This document shows, piece by piece, positions 7,938 to 17,167 of a DNA stretch of 64,000 bases (positions within the stretch are counted from its first letter, which is position 1; the number at the start of each line of letters is the position of its first letter). The notes under the pieces are model-generated. The model worked only from the letters and a program-made list of their open reading frames with translations. It searched no databases and had not been told where the DNA came from. The DNA is from Ruminococcus flavefaciens (GTDB taxonomy: Bacteria > Bacillota > Clostridia > Oscillospirales > Ruminococcaceae): the NCBI GenBank assembly GCA_002371825.1, contig DFHF01000008.1, positions 49,974 through 113,973 of the forward strand, in the 5' to 3' direction. The translations under genes were made by a program, and so were the position numbers.

Positions 7938-8933
7938 TTATTCCGAGATATGTCTTTCCTCGTGGCTGTCAGACCTGGCTTCGGGCAGGTCCATATCCTG
8001 AAGCATTTCAGGTTTAAGCTCAACAGTGATCGGCTCTTCTTCGGCAGCAGAGGCGATCTTCAGTTCGTCCTCACATTCAGCAAGGATCTCTCCGTCATAG
8101 ATACCTGCACAGGAAACATCGTCACCGCTTCCCATTCTTGAAAGCTCAGGCAGGAATTCTGTCAGCTGATTGAAGCCTTCATCGAGACCATTCCTTACAA
8201 ATGCCAGCGCCAGTCCCTTATAGAAATCCCAGAGCTGAGTGTGATCCCAGTAGGATTTTTCTATGCCGTCGGTACCGAGAAAAATAGCCGCAGGTATGTC
8301 ATCACCAGCAAAGTAAGCACATCTGCCCAGATTTGCAGCCTCCTCCTGACAGAGGGAAGTGGTGATATTGTCATGACATCTGTGATCCGGGGGAACAGGT
8401 TCTTCTGCACGTCCTTCTTTGGTTATTGAGACGCAGGTGCCGTCGCCGATCTGCATACAGAAAGCGTAAGTTTCGGTTATCACGGCGAAAGCCAGGGTAG
8501 TGCCATAGGCATCGGCATAATCTCCGCCAAGGTAGGTCTCACGGTAGTAGCTGAATTTCTCCGGGATGCGGTCCAGCTCCTCTTCAGTAAAGGGGCGCTG
8601 AGTATAGTCCTCAAGGATCAGTTCGTTCCAGCGGGCTACAACGTCCTTCCACAGCTGGTCAAAGAGTGAGTGGCGCTTTTTCTCATCATCGAGAACTTCC
8701 TCTGCGCCTTCCAGGCCTTCCACGAATGCTTCTGCACACTCATATGCTGCACGGACAGCAAATTCCGAGCCCTTTTCCGTTCTCAGATACTGGAGGCTTC
8801 CGTGACCGTCAGCTGTAGCAGCAAAGACAAAGTTTTCCTTATTTGATTCAAAAGAGTAGTCCTGACATATCAGATTCCTTGCTTGGTGGGAAGCTCCGAT
8901 ACAGGTGCAGGAAAACGATGAATATTTTTCCAT
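7938..8933 (-). CDS. PP2C-like protein phosphatase (second, larger type)
   Basis: 331 residues. PP2C landmarks are SHQARNLICQDYSF near residue 15-28, FAATADGHGS (metal-binding DGHG), YGTTLAFAVI, FCMQIGDGTCVSI, AIFLGTDGIEKSY and GSGDDVSCAGIY. It differs strongly from the neighbour at 7105 and resembles the PP2C domains paired with VWA/Ter-type or kinase modules. A glutamate-rich tail of about 50 residues follows the domain. It faces the other phosphatase gene and has its own promoter. Confidence 0.8.
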   Translation of the reverse strand: MEKYSSFSCTCIGASHQARNLICQDYSFESNKENFVFAATADGHGSLQYLRTEKGSEFAVRAAYECAEAFVEGLEGAEEVLDDEKKRHSLFDQLWKDVVARWNELILEDYTQRPFTEEELDRIPEKFSYYRETYLGGDYADAYGTTLAFAVITETYAFCMQIGDGTCVSITKEGRAEEPVPPDHRCHDNITTSLCQEEAANLGRCAYFAGDDIPAAIFLGTDGIEKSYWDHTQLWDFYKGLALAFVRNGLDEGFNQLTEFLPELSRMGSGDDVSCAGIYDGEILAECEDELKIASAAEEEPITVELKPEMLQDMDLPEARSDSHEERHISE

Positions 8934-9032
8934 AGCTTACGTCCTGAGAATGGATTCTGCCTCCGGTATTGAACTGTCTGACCGAGAATGATTCTTCACA
9001 GCATGGCCGGCGGAGTATAATACACACCTACT

Positions 9033-9061
9033 ATTTTACTCCATAATCGCATTTTTGTCAA
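9033..9061 (-). promoter_or_regulatory. Sigma-A type promoter for the second PP2C gene
   Basis: On the minus strand TTGACA (9056-9061), a 17-bp spacer and TAAAAT (9033-9038), about 100 bases before the start codon. Confidence 0.65.
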
Positions 9062-9175
9062 GCAGGAGCATATATCTGATAAGAATTATGGGTAATTTCA
9101 AGAAAACAGTGGAAATTCTTTACGGAATGTGTTATAATAAAATACATCACAAGATCAGGAAAAGAGGTCTGAACA

Positions 9176-10024
9176 ATGAACCTTATAGATTGTCATACAC
9201 ATACAGAGTTTTCAGTGGACTCTGAGGCCGACATCAACGGGATGATAGAGCGGGCCATTGAGCTCGGGCTCTCAGCCTATGCTATCACAGATCACTGTGA
9301 GTGCAACCGCTGGTATTCGCAGGAGCACTATCCCGGTGTGACTATCTACCCGTATTTCGATTTTGGCCGTGATTACGAGAACTCAGTTTCCGCAGTTACC
9401 AAGCTGAAGGAAAAGTATGAGGGAAAGCTGAATCTGATATGCGGTACTGAGCTGGGACAGGCTCTTCAGGATATTGAGATCGCAGAAAAGGTAGCAGCCG
9501 ATCCACGTCTTGACTTTATTCTCGGTTCGATACATCAGCTTCCGGATACCGAGGATTTCTGCTTCATAGACTATGATAAATATACCGAGGACGGTATCTA
9601 CGAGCTTTGCCGGCGGTATTTCGAGGAGATATACAAGCTTTGTAAATGGGGAAAATTCGATATCCTCTCCCACCTGACATATTTCCTCAGATACATAAAG
9701 GGCGGCTACGGAATGGATGTGGATACGAGCAGATATGATGAGATGATCGCAGAATCCTTCCGTATCCTTATAGATAACGGCAAGGGCATTGAGATCAACA
9801 CCTCCGGTCTGAGACAGAATTACGGTGATACCTTCCCTTCGCTGAAATATGTAAAGCTTTTCCGTGACCTTGGCGGCGAGCTGCTCTCAATAGGCTCTGA
9901 TGCCCACACTATAGAGGACCTCGGAAAAGGAATTGCCGACGGAGCGGCCATGGCGAAGGCCGCCGGCTTCGACCGGCTTGTGTATTTTAAGAAGAGAAGA
10001 CCTTATTTTGTAAATATAGATTAA
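9176..10024 (+). CDS. PHP-domain phosphoesterase, histidinol-phosphatase (HisJ) type
   Basis: 282 residues. PHP metal-site motifs: IDCHTHTEFSVD at the N-terminus, YAITDHCECN, ICGTELGQ, FILGSIHQL, FDILSHLTY, GIEINTSG and SIGSDAHT near 240. The arrangement matches the HisJ/HisK type that removes phosphate from histidinol phosphate, but no other his gene is near, so another sugar or nucleotide phosphate substrate is possible. A TATAAT at 9133-9138 lies upstream with a weak -35. Confidence 0.82.
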   Translation: MNLIDCHTHTEFSVDSEADINGMIERAIELGLSAYAITDHCECNRWYSQEHYPGVTIYPYFDFGRDYENSVSAVTKLKEKYEGKLNLICGTELGQALQDIEIAEKVAADPRLDFILGSIHQLPDTEDFCFIDYDKYTEDGIYELCRRYFEEIYKLCKWGKFDILSHLTYFLRYIKGGYGMDVDTSRYDEMIAESFRILIDNGKGIEINTSGLRQNYGDTFPSLKYVKLFRDLGGELLSIGSDAHTIEDLGKGIADGAAMAKAAGFDRLVYFKKRRPYFVNID

Positions 10025-10048
10025 AGCTTACAGAAAGGAACTGATATT

Positions 10049-10528
10049 ATGAAAAACAAGATCATTAGCATTTTACAGCAAAATGCCCGTATATCAAACA
10101 CCGCACTTGGTGAGATGCTGGGAATAACTCCAGAAGCTGCTGAGGCTGAGATAAAGAAGCTGGAGGATGAGGGAGTCATCCGGGGCTACAGCGTTATCCT
10201 TGACGAGGATAAGTACGATAAGTCCACAGTTTATGCTACTATAGAGCTGAAAGTCACCCCCCAGAGAGACTGCGGATTTGATGATATAGCAAAGACTATT
10301 ATGATGTATGACGAGGTCGAGAGCGTAAGCCTTATGTCATCAGGTGCCTATGACCTTGCAGTTGAAGTAAAGGGCTCAAACCTCAAGGATGTAGCATTCT
10401 TTGTATCTGAGCGTCTGGCTACGATAGATGGCATACTCTCCACATCAACACACTTCATCCTGAAAAAATACAAGGAAAAAGGCATTTTCATCGACGGTGA
10501 AGAGCCGGACGAAAGGGGCCTGGGTTGA
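10049..10528 (+). CDS. Lrp/AsnC family transcriptional regulator
   Basis: 159 residues: an N-terminal winged helix (IISILQQNARISNTALGEMLGI, in short a typical Lrp start) and a C-terminal RAM domain with ATIELKVTPQR, VESVSLMSSGAYDLAVEVKG and ILSTSTHFILKKYKEKG. RAM domains bind amino acids and assemble octamers. It overlaps the aminotransferase start, so it probably senses an amino acid handled by that enzyme and controls the operon. Confidence 0.9.
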   Translation: MKNKIISILQQNARISNTALGEMLGITPEAAEAEIKKLEDEGVIRGYSVILDEDKYDKSTVYATIELKVTPQRDCGFDDIAKTIMMYDEVESVSLMSSGAYDLAVEVKGSNLKDVAFFVSERLATIDGILSTSTHFILKKYKEKGIFIDGEEPDERGLG

Positions 10529-11712
10529 TCGTGATAGATTATGATAAGATACTTTCCAATAAGATAAAGAATATCAAGCCGTCAGGCATCAGAAAATTCT
10601 TTGATATAGCAGGAACTATGGAGGGGGTCATATCTCTCGGAGTCGGCGAGCCTGATTTCAATACTCCCTGGGTAATAAGAAAGGCCGCTATAAACGTCCT
10701 GGAGAGAAAGCACATCGTATACGGCCCCAACAAGGGACTTGCTCCCCTGAGAAAGGCTATAACCGATAAGATCAAAAGCAAGCACGGCATTGAGTATGAT
10801 CCGGATAAAGAGGTCATAGTTACTGTCGGAGGCTCAGAGGCTATAGACCTTGCCCTCAGAGGAATTATCGATCCCGGTGATGAAGTCCTTGTTGTAGAGC
10901 CTTGCTTTGTCTGCTATGCACCGCTCATCGAGCTTGCAGGCGGAGTTGCAGTACCCGTCCCCACAAGGCTTGAGAACAATTTCAAGCTTACAGTGGAGGA
11001 CCTGAAAGACAAGATAACTCCAAGGACAAAAATGCTGATACTGCCTTTCCCGAATAATCCCACAGGCGCAGTCATGACCCGTGAGGACCTTGAGCCGATT
11101 GCAGAGCTTCTCCGCAGTACAGATATAATGGTGCTTTCCGATGAGATATACTCTGAACTTACATACGGCAGAAAGCATTTCTCCATCATAGAGCTGGAGG
11201 ATATGCGTGAGCGTACCATATATGTAAACGGCTTCTCCAAGGCCTATGCTATGACAGGCTGGAGACTGGGCTATGTTTCCGCTCCTGAGCCTATAATCAC
11301 CCAGATATCCAAGATACATCAGTACGGAATAATGTGCAGTCCGTATATCAGCCAGAATGCAGCTATAGAAGCGCTTACATCCTGCGATAAAGAGGTCACT
11401 AAAATGGTGGATGAGTACAATATCCGCCGCAAATACCTTGTAAGCGAGTTCAACCGGCTGGGACTTACCTGCTTTGACCCGGAGGGAGCATTCTATGTAT
11501 TCCCGTGCATAAAGAGCACAGGACTTACAAGTGATGAATTCTGCGAGAGACTGCTATATGAGGAAAAAGTTGCAGCTGTTCCCGGAAGTGCTTTCGGAGC
11601 CAGCGGTGAGGGCTATATGCGTATATCCTACGCTTATTCCCTTAAGCACCTTATGGAGGCAATGAGCCGCATAGAGAAATTCCTGAAGAAATTAGAGGCT
11701 GAGAAAAAATGA
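10525..11712 (+). CDS. Class I/II PLP aminotransferase
   Basis: 395 residues. The start is TTG overlapping the regulator's TGA, six bases after AAAGGGG; GTG at 10531 is an alternative. Fold-type I signatures: SLGVGEPDFNTP, VYGPNKGLAPLRKA, VTVGGSEAIDL, LPFPNNPTGAVM, DEIYSEL and the PLP lysine in NGFSKAYAMTGWRLGY. It resembles the aspartate/aromatic aminotransferases of Firmicutes coupled to an Lrp regulator; the exact amino acid cannot be told from sequence alone. Confidence 0.9.
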   Translation: MIVIDYDKILSNKIKNIKPSGIRKFFDIAGTMEGVISLGVGEPDFNTPWVIRKAAINVLERKHIVYGPNKGLAPLRKAITDKIKSKHGIEYDPDKEVIVTVGGSEAIDLALRGIIDPGDEVLVVEPCFVCYAPLIELAGGVAVPVPTRLENNFKLTVEDLKDKITPRTKMLILPFPNNPTGAVMTREDLEPIAELLRSTDIMVLSDEIYSELTYGRKHFSIIELEDMRERTIYVNGFSKAYAMTGWRLGYVSAPEPIITQISKIHQYGIMCSPYISQNAAIEALTSCDKEVTKMVDEYNIRRKYLVSEFNRLGLTCFDPEGAFYVFPCIKSTGLTSDEFCERLLYEEKVAAVPGSAFGASGEGYMRISYAYSLKHLMEAMSRIEKFLKKLEAEKK

Positions 11713-12584
11713 GGATAAAGACTGCCGCAAAGATAAATCTTGCTCTCGATGTTACCGGAAGGCTGCCGGACGGCTATCACCTTATTGAAAGTGTATTTCA
11801 GTCTGTCGGGATCTATGACGATGTGACAGTTGAACTTACAGACAGCGGGATCTCTGTATCCTGTGATGTGCCGGAGGACTTCGCAAAGGCTGACCCTATC
11901 CCCTGCGATGAGAGGAATATCGCATATAAAGCCGCAAAGCTCTTCTTTGAGGAGACCGGATATACCGGAGGCTGCTCCATACATATCATAAAGGGCATAC
12001 CGTCTCAGGCAGGTATGGGCGGAGGCAGCACTGATGCTGCGGCTGTGCTGTACTGCCTTAATGTCCTTACAGGAGCAGGACTTCCTCTTGATAAGCTCTG
12101 CATAACAGGCAAGAAGCTTGGTGCGGATGTGCCATTCTGCCTTACCGGAGGTACTGCCTATGTGGGAGGTATCGGTGAGGCTATAACTCCTCTTCCTGAT
12201 TTCAGCGGACGTATTCTCGTTATCGCAAAGGGCACAGAGGGAGTTTCTACCGGGGAGGCCTATTCCCGTATCGATGCACTGGAAGCGCCTGTCCATCCTC
12301 AGACGGATAAGCTTGTAGATTCGCTGAAAAATGCTCCGGATGAGGCATATAAGTATTTCGGAAATCTCTTTGAGCAGGCTGTTCAGCTTGAGGAGGTAGA
12401 TAAACTTAAATCTGCAATGCTCAACAAGGACGCTCTCAAGGCAAATATGACCGGAAGCGGCAGTGCCGTATTCGGACTTTTCGGATCATATGAAGCTGCT
12501 GAGATATGTGCGGAGAAGCTGAGAAAATGGGGATATTTCGCAAAGGTCTGTGAGACTGCAGACCGGGCTTTTATCGAATCATAA
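11709..12584 (+). CDS. ispE: 4-diphosphocytidyl-2-C-methyl-D-erythritol kinase
   Basis: 291 residues, GHMP-kinase fold. It carries out the ATP-dependent step of the MEP isoprenoid pathway. Motifs: KTAAKINLALDVTGRLPDGYH at the start of the fold, the GHMP ATP loop IPSQAGMGGGSTDAAA, GADVPFCLTGGTAYVGGIGE and the C-terminal MTGSGSAVFGLF. Its ATG overlaps the preceding stop (ATGA), which places it in the Lrp/aminotransferase operon; a terminator follows. Confidence 0.95.
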   Translation: MRIKTAAKINLALDVTGRLPDGYHLIESVFQSVGIYDDVTVELTDSGISVSCDVPEDFAKADPIPCDERNIAYKAAKLFFEETGYTGGCSIHIIKGIPSQAGMGGGSTDAAAVLYCLNVLTGAGLPLDKLCITGKKLGADVPFCLTGGTAYVGGIGEAITPLPDFSGRILVIAKGTEGVSTGEAYSRIDALEAPVHPQTDKLVDSLKNAPDEAYKYFGNLFEQAVQLEEVDKLKSAMLNKDALKANMTGSGSAVFGLFGSYEAAEICAEKLRKWGYFAKVCETADRAFIES

Positions 12585-12619
12585 AGCAGCGGAGCATAAA
12601 CTGAATACTGATTTTCCAC

Positions 12620-12652
12620 GGCCGTTTGAACTATCGTTTGAACGGCCTTTTT
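12620..12652 (+). terminator. Terminator after ispE
   Basis: GGCCGTT and AACGGCC arms around a 14-base loop, followed by TTTTTATT. Confidence 0.8.
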
Positions 12653-12664
12653 ATTATGTACAGC

Positions 12665-12892
12665 ATGGGAAACGAGCTTGTATCGCAGTATCTGGTGAGG
12701 GGGATACTGTTCAAATTGTATGGTTTTAAGGACGATATGTCATTGACTTCAAAGGCTTGAAATGATATATTTAAAGCATAGAGCAAAGCTTTTGACACTG
12801 TCCGTAAAAAGGCAGATGAGCAGGTCATCAGCATAAACAGGCCATATATGGCCGGAATACCGCATAATAAAATGAAGAGGGGAGTAAATCAG
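12665..12892 (+). pseudogene. Possible decayed small gene with two in-frame stops
   Basis: One frame reads MGNELVSQYLVRGILFKLYG on to a TGA after 31 codons, then NDIFKA, a TAG, then SKAFDTVRKKADEQVISINR, and continues in the same frame into the start of the dockerin protein. The composition looks protein-like on both sides of each stop, which suggests a gene that has lost its function. I recognise no family. The other strand also stays open for about 67 codons, so chance cannot be excluded. Confidence 0.3.
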
Positions 12893-15610
12893 ATGTCAGG
12901 ATTGTTCAGGAGAATATCCTCATTGGTATCAGCAGCAGCTATATCAGCCGCAGTTATCCCGTGTGTGCCGTACAGCAATGTTGCGGTTGCAGCGGATTCT
13001 CTAAGTACCCGTGATGTATGGTGTGCAAATGAAGACGTTAACCGCTGGGAGTCGGAGCATTTTCAGTTCATATGGGGCAAAAACGGTCCGGATTCAGCTA
13101 AGGTCACACAGGCATTTCTTGAGGAGAATGCAAAGAATCTTGAAGCCTGCTGGGACGTATACATGAATGAGCTGCATATGGAACCGCCTACGCAGTCTGT
13201 AAATCTAAGGCTTCGTGACGGAAACAAGTATAAGGTGAATTTCTACATCTCAGGTACGGGGCTTTCTCCGTTTTCGGATGACTGGGCGTACATGGGCTAC
13301 GACAATCAGGGATATGCTTTTATGTTCTGCTGCGTGGGTGCAATGCAGAATTCGCCGAACCCTTCATGGGTGCTTCCCCATGAGTTCGGACACGTTGTTA
13401 CAGCTCATCAGCTTGGCTGGAATTCAAACAAATATGTTCAGTCATGGTGGGAGGCCATAGCAAACTGGTACCGTGAGCAGTTCCTCTATTCTGACTACTA
13501 TAAGCAATGGGCAGGTATTACAGGAGTAACAGATTATTTTGAGACATATATGAAGAATCTCTGTTTTACTCCTATACTTGGCCGTGATAATTACGCTTCA
13601 TGGGCATTCCTTCAGTATGTAACGGAAAATCCCGACGGCCTTCCCGGTTACGGAAGCAGCTTTGTAAAGGAGCTTATGCAGCAGGGTAAGGTGGACGAGT
13701 ATCCCTATCTTGAAATAGAGAGGATATCAGGAGCTGATATCAAGGAGACTCTCGGTCACTATGCAAAGAGGCTGGCCACCCTTGATCTTGCCCATAAGAG
13801 CGACTACCAGGCCCGTCAGGAGCAGCTTTTCAACAGCGGCGAATGGAACTGGGGAGATATATATACTCTGCTTGAAAAGAGCACAGCTTCAGAGAACTAT
13901 TATACAGTACCCACAGAGCGGGCTCCTCAGCAGTTCGGAGTGAATATAATCCCGCTGGAAGTTACCGGAGATACAGTCACAGTAACACTTGACGGCCTTA
14001 CCAATGTAAAGGGAGCAGACTGGAGAGCCTGTATCGCAGTTGAACAGCGTGACGGCAAAACAAGATATTCAGAGCTTTTCAAGGACGGAGAGACTGCGTC
14101 CATGAATTTCAGCAGTGACTCTGATTCAGCCGCATATCTTACAGTTACTGCAACTCCGGATGAGGACACATGGCAGAAGGTGGGAGTGCAGTATATGCTC
14201 AGTCAGGGAGAGTTCGACGAGACCAATGCACCTTTCCTGGGCAAGACACGCTATCCCTACGGTGTGACCATAGAGGGAGCAGGAATAAAGCAGAGGCGCT
14301 CCGATACAGCTGTATACGGAGGCAGAAGACATTCCAACGGCGGCGGATTTGTAGCAAATACCGCCAGGGTCGATGCGTCCGTATATGTGGGAGAGAATGC
14401 GAGAGTTCTCGGATATGCCACAGTTACCGGAAATGCAAGGATAGACGGCCATGCTACAGTTACGGGCAGTGCCAAGGTATCAGGTAATGCCGTGGTCACA
14501 GGTCATGCTGTTGTAGCAGAGAGGGCTCAGGTAAGAGATAATGCGATCGTGGCTGACTATGCCGGAGTTATGGGAGATTCTGTCGTTTCTGACAATGCAA
14601 GGGTCATCGAGAGCGGACTTGTGTTCAATAAATATAACGTAAGCGGAAATGCCACTGTGAAGGGTGTGGCTTACGGACTTTCAAATGGTGCCGCAGCAGG
14701 TCAGGCTATGCCGGACGGAGATTATTATGATGATACCGGCAGGACATTGCAGAAGGGGGCTATATTTGGCTGGGAGAGCTATGATAAGTATGCTCAGAAC
14801 CGTCCTTATAAAGACGGACAGTATGCCGGACTGGAATTTGACACCGACAGTACGGATATTGCTGCTGATACCTTCACATCGACCTATGGAATGACTTTCG
14901 GCAGTCCTTCATGGAGTGAAAAGAAAACCAGCGGAAACGGTGTGCTGACATTTAACGGCAGTAATTATCTGGTGGGAGACAGCTCCTACGCAGCCCTCCA
15001 CGACGCAGATTACCAGACAGCAGTTCTGCTCAGGGACAACAATAAGAATACTATTTTCAGATTTGGCGACGATAAGAAGTATATGTCACTTACAGCAGAG
15101 AACGGGAAAATAACATTTGCTATGGACAACGGCAGCGGAGTTCAGTCTGTCACAGCGAATGATGCATACAAGGCCGGAAGCTGGGTAACAGTAAGTGTGA
15201 TACTTTCAGATGATACAGCAAAGCTTGTGGTCAACGACGGAAGCGGAGCAAAGAGTGCTTCCGGAACAGTTACCGCAGACCCTGTGGATATGATAAGCGA
15301 CAGCGCCCGGTATCTGATAGCTGACGGAATGAACGGCTCTATGGATTATTTCAGGGTGAATTTCAAGGAAGTCGCTGAGCCGGAGTATTATTATACTGAG
15401 AGCGAGACTATCCAGCAGAGAGTAACAGGAGACGTCAATGCTGACGGTCTGCTGAATACTGCTGATCTGGTACTTCTTCAGAAATGGCTGCTCTCCGTTC
15501 CGGAAACTCATCTTGCTGACTGGGAAGCCGGCGATATATGTCAGGACGGAAAGCTTGATGCATTTGATCTTACAGCAATGAGAGAGCTCCTTATAGATCA
15601 GGGACTGTGA
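12893..15610 (+). CDS. Secreted dockerin protein: Svx/AvrXca-like metalloprotease, hexapeptide beta-helix and LamG-like domain
   Basis: About 905 residues from the ATG after AGGGGAG (a start at 12848 would lack a ribosome site). Order: signal peptide (about 1-34), an N-terminal domain with WVLPHEFGHVVTAHQLGW, a zinc-binding HEFGH motif as in DUF6055/Svx-type proteins, a beta-sandwich-like part, then 14 or so left-handed beta-helix turns (ARVDASVYVGENARVLGYA and similar) around 500-585, a concanavalin/LamG-like domain around 660-830, and a C-terminal type I dockerin (GDVNADGLLNTADLVLLQKW ... GDICQDGKLDAFDLTAMREL). The dockerin should bind a cohesin on a scaffoldin or the cell surface. The substrate is unknown; protease or peptidoglycan/glycoprotein action is inferred. 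Confidence 0.82.
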   Translation: MSGLFRRISSLVSAAAISAAVIPCVPYSNVAVAADSLSTRDVWCANEDVNRWESEHFQFIWGKNGPDSAKVTQAFLEENAKNLEACWDVYMNELHMEPPTQSVNLRLRDGNKYKVNFYISGTGLSPFSDDWAYMGYDNQGYAFMFCCVGAMQNSPNPSWVLPHEFGHVVTAHQLGWNSNKYVQSWWEAIANWYREQFLYSDYYKQWAGITGVTDYFETYMKNLCFTPILGRDNYASWAFLQYVTENPDGLPGYGSSFVKELMQQGKVDEYPYLEIERISGADIKETLGHYAKRLATLDLAHKSDYQARQEQLFNSGEWNWGDIYTLLEKSTASENYYTVPTERAPQQFGVNIIPLEVTGDTVTVTLDGLTNVKGADWRACIAVEQRDGKTRYSELFKDGETASMNFSSDSDSAAYLTVTATPDEDTWQKVGVQYMLSQGEFDETNAPFLGKTRYPYGVTIEGAGIKQRRSDTAVYGGRRHSNGGGFVANTARVDASVYVGENARVLGYATVTGNARIDGHATVTGSAKVSGNAVVTGHAVVAERAQVRDNAIVADYAGVMGDSVVSDNARVIESGLVFNKYNVSGNATVKGVAYGLSNGAAAGQAMPDGDYYDDTGRTLQKGAIFGWESYDKYAQNRPYKDGQYAGLEFDTDSTDIAADTFTSTYGMTFGSPSWSEKKTSGNGVLTFNGSNYLVGDSSYAALHDADYQTAVLLRDNNKNTIFRFGDDKKYMSLTAENGKITFAMDNGSGVQSVTANDAYKAGSWVTVSVILSDDTAKLVVNDGSGAKSASGTVTADPVDMISDSARYLIADGMNGSMDYFRVNFKEVAEPEYYYTESETIQQRVTGDVNADGLLNTADLVLLQKWLLSVPETHLADWEAGDICQDGKLDAFDLTAMRELLIDQGL

Positions 15611-15646
15611 TATAAGCGGTATAACAGAAGTGGGTCTTTAAAGAGA

Positions 15647-15683
15647 ATGCCCCCGGAAAGAAGCAATATCTTTCCGGGGGCAT
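15647..15683. terminator. Bidirectional terminator
   Basis: A 15-bp perfect stem, ATGCCCCCGGAAAGA / TCTTTCCGGGGGCAT, between converging genes. Confidence 0.85.
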
Positions 15684-15691
15684 TTGTATAA

Positions 15692-16681
15692 TTATTTTTT
15701 TCCGAAAGAGGAGTAAATAAGTTCAGTTATATCGTCACCGTAATTGATGAACATCCTGAGCTGTCCCAGCAGCTCGTTAGCTCTTGAGAGACAGCCGGCA
15801 GGAGTCCTGCCTTTGAAATATCCTGCTTCACTGACATAGTCGATAAGATATCTGACCGCCAGCTCACCCACTGCATAGAGAATACCGTAGTACAGGGAAT
15901 CCAGCTCGTCAGAAGTCAGGATACCTTCCAGACCAGCAGCAAATCCTCTTGTAGCGTCACGGATAGCTGAATCACTGATCGTGCTTCCCTGACAGACTGA
16001 GCGGATAAGATCACCATAATCCACAGCGGGGTATCCGGGAGCGGCAGTATCAAGGTCGATAACCGTCAGCTTGTTTCCGATTATAACATTATCAGTTTTT
16101 GTATCATTGTGAACGTTTCTTTTGGGAAAATCCGCAGTGAAAACCTGAGAAAGGGTATCGCTGAGGCCGCCAAGCTTTGACATAACAGTGCTGTCAATCT
16201 TTTTGATACCGGAATTTCCTACCAGTGATGTCAGGGCAGAGAAGTAATGTCCGAATCTGTGCAGAGGCTCTCCGGCGGGCTTAAGCTTAACGCTTTTTTC
16301 GCTGAGGACACGGATGAAGGTGCCGAAAGCAAGTCCGCAGGAATAATTTACGTTGGTGAGAGGGGAGATATCAGATTCTGCATATGGATACATCCGCCAT
16401 ATTGTACCGTCAACATCAGCAAAGTTTTTCCCCTCGCATTCAAGAAAATCCGGTACAGTCACACGCTGCTCACCTGAGCTTTCAAAGGCAGCACTGATCT
16501 TAGCGATATTGTTCATAATTTTTTCCGGAGAAGGGAAAACGCTTCTGTCCACTGACTGAAGGATATATCTTTCACCGCCGCAGCTGCACAGAAAAGTGCT
16601 GTTGATGTGGCCGGACCTTATCTCTTCATATGAGCAGCTGCCGTTTATACCGAAAAGCTGTGGGATACTATTCAGCTCCAT
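15692..16681 (-). CDS. Aminoglycoside-phosphotransferase-fold kinase, N-acetylhexosamine kinase-like
   Basis: 329 residues. The kinase-like fold shows INSTFLCSCGGERYILQSVD (ATP-lysine strand region), the catalytic loop VHNDTKTDNVIIG and the metal-binding VIDLDTAAPGYPAVDYGD. The early NSTFLC...ILQSVDRSVFPSP pattern is like NahK, which phosphorylates GlcNAc/GalNAc at C1; homoserine or choline kinases of the same fold are alternatives. The GNAT gene lies 9 bases upstream in the same direction. Confidence 0.75.
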   Translation of the reverse strand: MELNSIPQLFGINGSCSYEEIRSGHINSTFLCSCGGERYILQSVDRSVFPSPEKIMNNIAKISAAFESSGEQRVTVPDFLECEGKNFADVDGTIWRMYPYAESDISPLTNVNYSCGLAFGTFIRVLSEKSVKLKPAGEPLHRFGHYFSALTSLVGNSGIKKIDSTVMSKLGGLSDTLSQVFTADFPKRNVHNDTKTDNVIIGNKLTVIDLDTAAPGYPAVDYGDLIRSVCQGSTISDSAIRDATRGFAAGLEGILTSDELDSLYYGILYAVGELAVRYLIDYVSEAGYFKGRTPAGCLSRANELLGQLRMFINYGDDITELIYSSFGKK

Positions 16682-16690
16682 ATATTCACC

Positions 16691-17149
16691 TCAGACGTTT
16701 TTGATCATCGTATCAAAGCACAGGAAGTCGCCGTTTTCCGTCTCTATGATATTGTAATCAGCAGATATATAGCCTTTTTTCATGTATATAGCCTTTGCCG
16801 GAAGGGAAGAGCTGAGGACTATCTGGCTGTATTTTTTGGCGATCATTTCTTCCGCATGGCTCATAAGAGCTCCGCCGAAGCCTTTTCCCTGATATTCGGG
16901 CAGCACGAAGAATCTGCCGATATCGTTTCCGTCAATAGTGATCGTTCCGGCGGCTTTTCCGTCATCGTCCAGCAGCAGGAAAACCTTTCCTGCGGCGATA
17001 TCATCTTCTATGTTCCTGATGCTGTGGTGGGCGAGGAAAAAATCCACAGCCCCCTTAGGATAGTACTTCGGATATATGGCATTTATAGTTGTATGGGTAA
17101 TATTCCTGATCGTTTCCAGTTCATCAGGACCGGCTTTTCTTATTTCCAT
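16691..17149 (-). CDS. GNAT family N-acetyltransferase
   Basis: 152 residues. A GNAT core is visible: IRNITHTTINAIYPKYYPKG near the N-terminus, GTITIDGNDIGRFFVLPEYQ, the acetyl-CoA pyrophosphate loop YQGKGFGGALM, and YMKKGYISAD near the C-terminus. The acceptor is unknown. AGGAG precedes the ATG. It is probably co-transcribed with the sugar-kinase-like gene downstream. Confidence 0.82.
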   Translation of the reverse strand: MEIRKAGPDELETIRNITHTTINAIYPKYYPKGAVDFFLAHHSIRNIEDDIAAGKVFLLLDDDGKAAGTITIDGNDIGRFFVLPEYQGKGFGGALMSHAEEMIAKKYSQIVLSSSLPAKAIYMKKGYISADYNIIETENGDFLCFDTMIKNV

Positions 17150-17167
17150 TGTTTACTCCTGAAAAAC

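Noticed and set aside
8241..8429. Open frame on the plus strand inside the second PP2C gene
   Set aside because: It lies antisense to a well supported gene and shows no motif or ribosome site.
12585..12892. A cyclic-di-GMP or other riboswitch before the dockerin protein
   Set aside because: The stretch lacks the conserved GEMM or other aptamer core that I know; only a terminator and a decayed frame are visible.
14170..14487. 105-codon frame within the dockerin metalloprotease gene
   Set aside because: It is in another frame of the hexapeptide-repeat region; the repeats keep several frames open and the product is Arg/Ser-rich nonsense.
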